A DNA stretch of 64,000 nt, taken from the NCBI GenBank assembly GCA_963281155.1, contig CAUJLY010000003.1, positions 1,550,001 to 1,614,000 of the forward strand. The letters run 5' to 3'. Shown piece after piece: positions 59,177-64,000 of the stretch; the first letter of the stretch is position 1, and every line of letters begins with the position of its first letter. This DNA is from Rhabditophanes sp. KR3021. Taxonomy: Eukaryota > Nematoda > Chromadorea > Rhabditida > Alloionematidae. The notes under the pieces are model-generated. The model was not told where the DNA came from. It was given only the letters and a program-made list of their open reading frames with translations, and searched no databases. The position numbers and the translations under genes were made by a program.

Positions 59177-60047
59177 ATGTCTGAAAACGGCCTCGTGACG
59201 CCCTTGCCTAATCTTAAAGGATCCAGAATCAGAAACATCACTATTATCAAGAAGCTTAATCAAGGTAAGTTATACTCTTTTTAATTTGTTATTTCATCAT
59301 TTATTTCCAGGTTCTTTCGGAAGCATATATCTATGCCGGCACTCTACCCGACAACAACAAAATCAACCCTATGCAAATCTCTCCTGCTGATTTTAACAAA
59401 TATATGGCCCTTAAAGTCGAATCCAACGACGTAGAAGCTGGAATCGGGTTGAAAGTCGAAGTCAAAATCCTGAAAGCCATCAAACACAGACTAGACGACA
59501 CAACACACTTTGCCTAACTATTTTCTGCTAGCGAAAGAAAGACTTATTGAATTGTTTTGGCTATTGCGCTATCTCCACTCATTTCGAAATAGAACAATCA
59601 AGATCTTCTGATCTTTTCAGTTATCTCTTCACGATGATGAGCTTGTGTTGTGGTTTGCCATGGGAAAACGTCGACTACGAAAAGATAGGTGATTTGAAAA
59701 TCAATGAGATTACAGATATCATTTCTTTCCACAATTTAACTCAACCAATTATGACACTCGACAAGATGGCCTACACTGACCAGCCAAACTACGAGCAGTT
59801 CTACAAGGCTTTCAGGAACAAAATGCTTCAATCAAACTATTCCTTCAACAATCTATACGACTGGGAGGTGGCTATTGATCCTAGGATCACAAAACAGGGC
59901 TATTCCATAAACATGGTGGAAGACTTTGCCATCGACAGAATCAAAGTAGATACAACAAATTGCGTTGAAATCAAAACATTGGAAGGGTCCGATACTGTTT
60001 CTAAATTTGACACAAGGCCCATCGTTAAGCATGGATCTCAAAAATGA
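59177..60047 (+). pseudogene. TTBK/casein-kinase-1-like kinase lacking its catalytic centre
   Basis: Exon 1 (59177-59264) and a good 46-nt intron lead into a kinase N-lobe: LNQG|SFGSIY (Gly loop). The frame then moves +1 at about 59331 to continue NKYMALKVESNDVEAGIGLK (the VAIK lysine and alphaC region), ending at TAA 59515-59517. The next open part (about 59532-60047) begins with CAISTHFEIEQSRSSDLFSY and LPWENV, the C-lobe block following the activation segment in tau-tubulin kinases. The HRD, DFG and APE stretches, roughly 100 residues, are missing between them. Deletion, frameshift and stop together mean no active kinase. The long open C-terminal part suggests the loss is fairly recent or that a fragment is still made. 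Confidence 0.7.
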
Positions 60048-60733
60048 TTAATTAATTGTATTAGTTCCTCTTAATGTGTATTTAATAATAGTTGTCTTGC
60101 ACTCAAATATTTGTTTGTTTTTATTTTTCATATTTTGAAACATATCGATAGTTTCATTACTCAATTTTAAGTTATTTGTATGCTTTTGCATTTAAAGTTG
60201 ACTTAAAATTGGTTGTATATACATTACGCTTTATATGCTCCAAAGAATTGTACATTATCGTCAAGGCATACCTATATCAACAATTTTTCTGTAATAACTT
60301 TTTGCAACTTTACTCACGATCATCACTATTTAATATACCGACACGTCATCCACGCAACATAGCTAACTTTTGGAGGACATGTCTCTTTCTTTGATTTAGA
60401 AAAAGGGTATTCATCAAAAAAAGATGCACTTTAGCCGTATATTTCTCCAAGCTCAATTTTTGTGCCTATTTCGGCAGATTGGGAAGATGTTTATTTGAAA
60501 TTCCGTTCTCTTAAAGAGATGATTTCATATTCATCCTTTTCGAGCTGTTCGACTTGTCATTACCCAAATTTATCTTCATTCCATTTTTTTGAGGTTGAAT
60601 TGGGGGTTGTTCGGAACTTTTTTAGACAAGACTTTTACACGTGTATATCACTGCTACATTATATTATTTTACTACGTACTCATTTCTATCTTTATTTGCT
60701 CAACCTTTTCTTTCAGAAATACTCAACAATAAC
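60048..60733. other. Intergenic and upstream region of the RGG helicase
   Basis: 686 bases. The 60462-60737 open frame is not convincing. TTTTCTTTCAG at 60706-60716, 17 nt before the helicase ATG, is a textbook 3' splice site with no visible coding exon upstream, so it marks a 5'-UTR intron or a spliced-leader site. Confidence 0.45.
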
Positions 60734-63268
60734 ATGAGTTTCAATAATCGTGGTGGCGGACGTGGGTCATCTGGTGGTGGGCGTGGAGGATTCACACCCT
60801 TTGCTGCTCCAGTTGTCAATCCTGCTCCGATTCAGGTGGCAAATACTTACCGTGCGGAAAGTGCCCCAACCTTTAGTGCAAAACAGGAAAATGCCCCTTC
60901 TCAGGGAGATTACAATGGTAATAATAGTTACCAAGCTGCTGAGGTAACTCCGGTACAAAACCTTCAAGGACAGCAATTTATTTCTGCTCCAACCCGCCAA
61001 TCATTCGAGGCTTATCAAGGGCCATTTTCATCTAATTCGGATCAACAGCAAGTTCCAGTTCAGCAGTTTGCGGCTCCACAAGAGCAACAGAATTTTGCTG
61101 CACAAGCTCCCGCTCAACAACAGCCTTTTGTAGCTCAAGCTCCAATTCAGCAACAGTTCGGAGCTTCTACAGGATTCGGCCAAGTCCAACAACCCCAAGT
61201 TTTCGCTCAACAACCTCAAGCTTTCGCACAACAACCTCAGGCTTTCGCACAACAACCACAACAGGCTGCCACTCCTCAAGTATTTGCTCAACAGATTGCC
61301 ACTCCTCAAGTATTTAGTCAACAGGCTCACCTCGAAGTCCAAGCTCCAACTTACACTGCTGCTCCTGAATCAACACCATATTTTGTCGGTGGCTCCAATG
61401 CTACCCCTGTCGGAAGAGGCGGAGGCCGTGGAGCAATGCCATTTAATTCTGGCAGAGGTGGATTCAGTGGTCGTGGGAATTCTAGTGGAAACGAAGAGGC
61501 TCCAGCGCCAGCTGGCAGAGGAGGCTTTTCGGGAAGAGGAAATACTTCTTTTCCTCCTGCATTTAATGGAGAAGAGGGTGGACGTGGTGGTTTTTCTGGC
61601 AGGGGAAGAGGAAACGTTGTTTTTTCACATTCTGGAGACAGTAATCGGGGGAGTTCTAGAGGTGGTGGCTATAGAGGAAATTGTGATGGTGATGAAAGAG
61701 GTGGTCGCGGAGGCTATCGTGGAAGAGGCGGTGAAGATGGTGAAAGACAAGGTAACTATCGTGGAGGGGGAAATGAAGAATCCGCTGAAGGTGAAGAAGG
61801 AGGTGGTCGCGGAGGTTACAACAACCGCGGCGGAAGAGGAGGAGGCCGTGGTGGCGGATTCTCTGAAGGAGCTCGTGATATTGGCTCTCAAATGGAGGAG
61901 GAAGATGCTGCCACAAGAGAACGCCAACCAATCCCTTACTTTGTGCCTTCAGACAGACCTGTGGATGAACTGTTCTTAGACGATAAAAAAGATGCCGACT
62001 ACTTCGGGACTGTGGATGATTTGGATGATGACATTTTAGTGACACACGGTACTGATAACTTCATCAAGTACGATAGTTGGGCTGAGTGCGAACTTCATCC
62101 TCAATTGTTGGCTAACATTAAAGCCTCTGGGTACATCAAACCCAGAAAGATCCAAGCGTACGCTATGCCTTTTGTCGTTCAAAAGATTGACTTGAAAGCC
62201 CAGGGAGAAACTGGAAGTGGGAAATCCGCTGCATTCTTGGTCCCTATCATTGATGACATCAAGCGAAACTTCGAAGGGCCAAGTGAACCTTGCTGTCCAA
62301 TCGCATTGATCATTGCCCCTACCCGCGAGTTAGTCCTTCAAACACACGAACAAGCTAGGAAATTCTCAAACGGGATGGGCGTGACAGTTGCTAAATGTTA
62401 CGGCCAGTATTCCGTTCGTGAGAACATTAATGAGTTGGAACGAGGCTGCAACATTCTTTGTGCCACCCCTGGACGTCTCAAGCACTTTGTCGAAAGAGAA
62501 CACGTTAATTTGAAAAATCTTCAGTATTTGGTATTGGATGAGGCTGACTCTCTTTTTGAAAGTTCTTTCCTTTCAACTATTCAGGAAACCCTTCTCATCG
62601 GAAATTGTCCACCTGTGGATAAGAGAACAACTTTGCTCTTCTCAGCCACTTTCCCTGATCAAATTGAAGATTTTGCAGCTGAGTTGCTTAAACCTGACCA
62701 CGCAGTTATCAAAAACGCAAGCTTCAATACTGCCAACAAACGTGTCAAGCATACCTTTTACAAGGTTCCATATCCCGAAAAACAAAATAGGGTTTGTGAA
62801 TTGTTGCTTGCTGAAGTGGAAGAATCCTTTGCACTTGGAAAACCTTTGAGGAGAACCTTGATTTTTGTTGAGATGAAGCGAATTGCCGATGCACTTGCCT
62901 TGTTCCTTATTGAAAAAAAAGTAAGAGCCGTATCTATCAACGGAGACAGGCCACAAAGTGCCAGAGAACAAGCCTTGAATGATTTCAGAACCCACAAAGT
63001 AGATGTATTAGTCGCCACGGATGTTTGCGCCCGTGGATTAGACATCAAAGACTTGGACCATGTCATCAATGTCGACTTGTCAAAATCCTTTGTCACTTTC
63101 ATCCATAGATGTGGGAGAGCTGGCCGTCTTCACGAAGGTTTCGCTACTTCCTTTTACAATCCAAGGAAGGATGCTGAAATCAAGGATCAAATCATCGGAA
63201 TGCTCCAACATACTGGTCAGCCTATCCCAGCCATTTTCAATGACGAGGAAGAGGAAGAAGAGGACTAA
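60734..63268 (+). CDS. RGG-rich Vasa/DDX3-like DEAD-box RNA helicase
   Basis: Intronless, 844 residues from ATG 60734 (frame open upstream to 60641, but the ATG after the splice-like AG is preferred). The N-terminus (RGGGRGSSGGGRGG) is followed by a Gln/Ala/Pro-rich segment with tandem FAQQPQA units (about 61195-61330) and a long RGG/FSGRG domain (about 61415-61870), typical of germ-granule helicases (Vasa, GLH, LAF-1). Helicase motifs: GYIKPRKIQAYAMP, AQGETGSGKS, APTRELVLQ, ATPGRL, VLDEADSL, FSATF, LIFVEMKRIADA, VATDVCARGLDI and HRCGRAGR (usual HRxGRTGR). An acidic end (DEEEEEED) is Vasa-like. It lacks zinc knuckles. Paralogue of the helicase at 48-50 kb. Vasa and DDX3 are equally possible by eye. 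Confidence 0.9.
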   Translation: MSFNNRGGGRGSSGGGRGGFTPFAAPVVNPAPIQVANTYRAESAPTFSAKQENAPSQGDYNGNNSYQAAEVTPVQNLQGQQFISAPTRQSFEAYQGPFSSNSDQQQVPVQQFAAPQEQQNFAAQAPAQQQPFVAQAPIQQQFGASTGFGQVQQPQVFAQQPQAFAQQPQAFAQQPQQAATPQVFAQQIATPQVFSQQAHLEVQAPTYTAAPESTPYFVGGSNATPVGRGGGRGAMPFNSGRGGFSGRGNSSGNEEAPAPAGRGGFSGRGNTSFPPAFNGEEGGRGGFSGRGRGNVVFSHSGDSNRGSSRGGGYRGNCDGDERGGRGGYRGRGGEDGERQGNYRGGGNEESAEGEEGGGRGGYNNRGGRGGGRGGGFSEGARDIGSQMEEEDAATRERQPIPYFVPSDRPVDELFLDDKKDADYFGTVDDLDDDILVTHGTDNFIKYDSWAECELHPQLLANIKASGYIKPRKIQAYAMPFVVQKIDLKAQGETGSGKSAAFLVPIIDDIKRNFEGPSEPCCPIALIIAPTRELVLQTHEQARKFSNGMGVTVAKCYGQYSVRENINELERGCNILCATPGRLKHFVEREHVNLKNLQYLVLDEADSLFESSFLSTIQETLLIGNCPPVDKRTTLLFSATFPDQIEDFAAELLKPDHAVIKNASFNTANKRVKHTFYKVPYPEKQNRVCELLLAEVEESFALGKPLRRTLIFVEMKRIADALALFLIEKKVRAVSINGDRPQSAREQALNDFRTHKVDVLVATDVCARGLDIKDLDHVINVDLSKSFVTFIHRCGRAGRLHEGFATSFYNPRKDAEIKDQIIGMLQHTGQPIPAIFNDEEEEEED
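61195..61330 (+). repeat. Tandem Gln/Ala-rich repeat within the RGG helicase
   Basis: Short in-frame units encoding variants of VFAQQPQ/AFAQQPQ are repeated at least four times, followed by two ATPQVF units. Nucleotide units are similar (TTTCGCACAACAACCTCAGG-type), so they likely arose by recent slippage and may vary in length between individuals. Confidence 0.7.
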
Positions 63269-63727
63269 CTCTGATCAACAACGTCCACGCATTTTTTTAA
63301 GAAAAATAATAATGGTTTTTTTAAATTTATTTAATCATTTTTTCATTATTTAATAATAAGTCTCTATCTTTTAATAAATACTATATAAATATGTTGTGTA
63401 AATGAATGAATTTGTTTAATTATTATTAATAATTTGCTTAATATGTCCTTTAATATCTATGTTTAAATTTGTTATTACTTCTCAATTAACTCGTCTAAAT
63501 CTTTAAATACTCCTCAAACTAACGACATAAATCACTGTCATTTGTATTCATATTATAGAGACCAATTCTCCTGCTTAGACCAGCATTATAAAACAGTTGC
63601 CATTTGATGGTGGTGACACGGATCAATGATTGTTACGACAAACAAATAGATATATAGCATTCCATCTATCTCTATTTACTTGACATTTGAACCTTTGTTC
63701 ACATACTATTTATCATTAGCTATCATC
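63269..63727. other. Intergenic spacer
   Basis: 459 bases of very AT-rich DNA with AATAAA-like signals near 63370-63380. A TATA-like stretch (ATAGATATATAGC) at 63645-63658 lies about 70 nt before the next ATG. Confidence 0.4.
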
Positions 63728-64000
63728 ATGGTTAACAAAAACTACAACCAGAAGAAGTATTGTTCTTTAGCAACACAATTGGAATTACCGGCAGTATCTA
63801 AGAATATACTTTCTAATATCATCAATTTTCGGAGGTCAGTTGGAGTTATAGGTTTTGTTTAATGTCATTTTAATTGCTTTCTAGAAAAACAAACAAACCA
63901 AAACTGTCTCCGATCGAACGTGAAAAAGCGTGGGTTACTCTATTAAGCGAATGGAGCGACTTTGCCGTTAATAATCGTGATTACATAAAAAGCATTTGTC
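63728..64000 (+). CDS. Unidentified gene, 5' part only
   Basis: Exon 1 (63728-63834) from ATG after TATCATC, a 50-nt GT-AG intron, and exon 2 from 63885 running off the window. The 75 or so visible residues include QKKYCSLATQLELPAVSKNI and, after the splice, SPIEREKAWVTLLSEWSDFA. The frame is consistent across the junction (AG|A, Arg). Too little is visible to assign a family. Confidence 0.55.

Noticed and set aside
60462..60737. Open frame upstream of the RGG helicase
   Set aside because: No conserved content and it runs through a pyrimidine tract and splice acceptor; more likely leader or intron sequence.
61028..62045. Leu/Ser-rich minus-strand frames over the helicase N-terminus
   Set aside because: Mirror images of the Gln- and Gly-rich repeats; no independent start context or conservation.
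1..64000. CRISPR arrays, bacterial operons, phage or plasmid features, rRNA or tRNA genes
   Set aside because: None seen. Spliceosomal introns throughout make the window eukaryotic; I found no cloverleaf or rRNA-like segment by eye, though a covariance-model scan would be needed to exclude a tRNA or snRNA.

Overview
This is eukaryotic nuclear DNA, almost certainly from a small invertebrate animal. It is AT-rich and packed with genes. Most introns are 40-60 nt, AT-rich, and end in TTTTAG or TTTCAG. The gene set is animal-like: cereblon, DOCK-type GEF, IMP/IGF2BP, NUP50, STRAD, Roquin, ODR-4, a GalNAc-transferase and a tau-tubulin-kinase-like relic. Many start codons lie 0-25 nt behind a consensus 3' splice site with no visible 5' exon, as expected with spliced-leader trans-splicing or very short 5' exons. 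Compact genes, an F-box gene and the TTBK-like relic suggest a nematode or similar ecdysozoan, but I cannot fix the phylum from the window.

Layout. 1-10.6 kb: the 3' end of midasin (+), a 2 kb gap, cereblon (+, with an apparent +1 frameshift), then two tandem TMEM272-like four-pass membrane proteins (+). 10.6-20 kb: RanGAP1 (-), divergent from the eEF1A lysine methyltransferase EEF1AKMT1 (+), then Roquin (+) and STRAD (+). Roquin and STRAD each contain an unusually long intron holding decayed antisense coding sequence. 20.5-31.9 kb: an F-box gene (+), a small membrane protein (-), a seven-exon DOCK GEF (-), divergent NUP50 (+, with an apparent +1 frameshift) and a GALNT without lectin domain (-). 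32.3-41 kb: LYRM1 and EEF2KMT (+, overlapping in two frames), centrin (+), an LRR membrane receptor (+), an integrase relic (-), ODR-4 (+) and an RNF5/RNF185 ligase (-). 41.5-53.6 kb: IMP/IGF2BP (-), a 2.8 kb gap with a small decayed gene, an ALYREF-like factor (-), a Vasa/DDX3-like helicase (-), ZNF622/REI1 (-), SCOC (+) and DDRGK1 (+). 53.7-64 kb: a MADF-domain factor (-), SKP1 (-), POLR3E (-), a four-pass membrane protein (+), a broken TTBK-like kinase (+), a second RGG-rich helicase (+) and the start of an unknown gene (+).

Themes. Ran transport and mRNA export (RanGAP1, NUP50, ALYREF-like); ribosome biogenesis and translation (midasin, ZNF622, EEF1AKMT1, EEF2KMT, POLR3E); ubiquitin or UFM1 control (cereblon, SKP1, F-box, RNF5/185, Roquin, DDRGK1, ODR-4); germline-type RNA regulation (two helicases, IMP, Roquin). 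These are ordinary animal genes and I see no cluster that works as one system.

The unusual signals are structural: one splice acceptor apparently serving LYRM1 and EEF2KMT in different frames; about one in ten introns starting with GC; +1 reading-frame slips in homopolymers, one exactly at TTT-TGA; a GALNT intron bounded by a 12-nt direct repeat; and decayed genes inside long introns. All splice models were read by eye.
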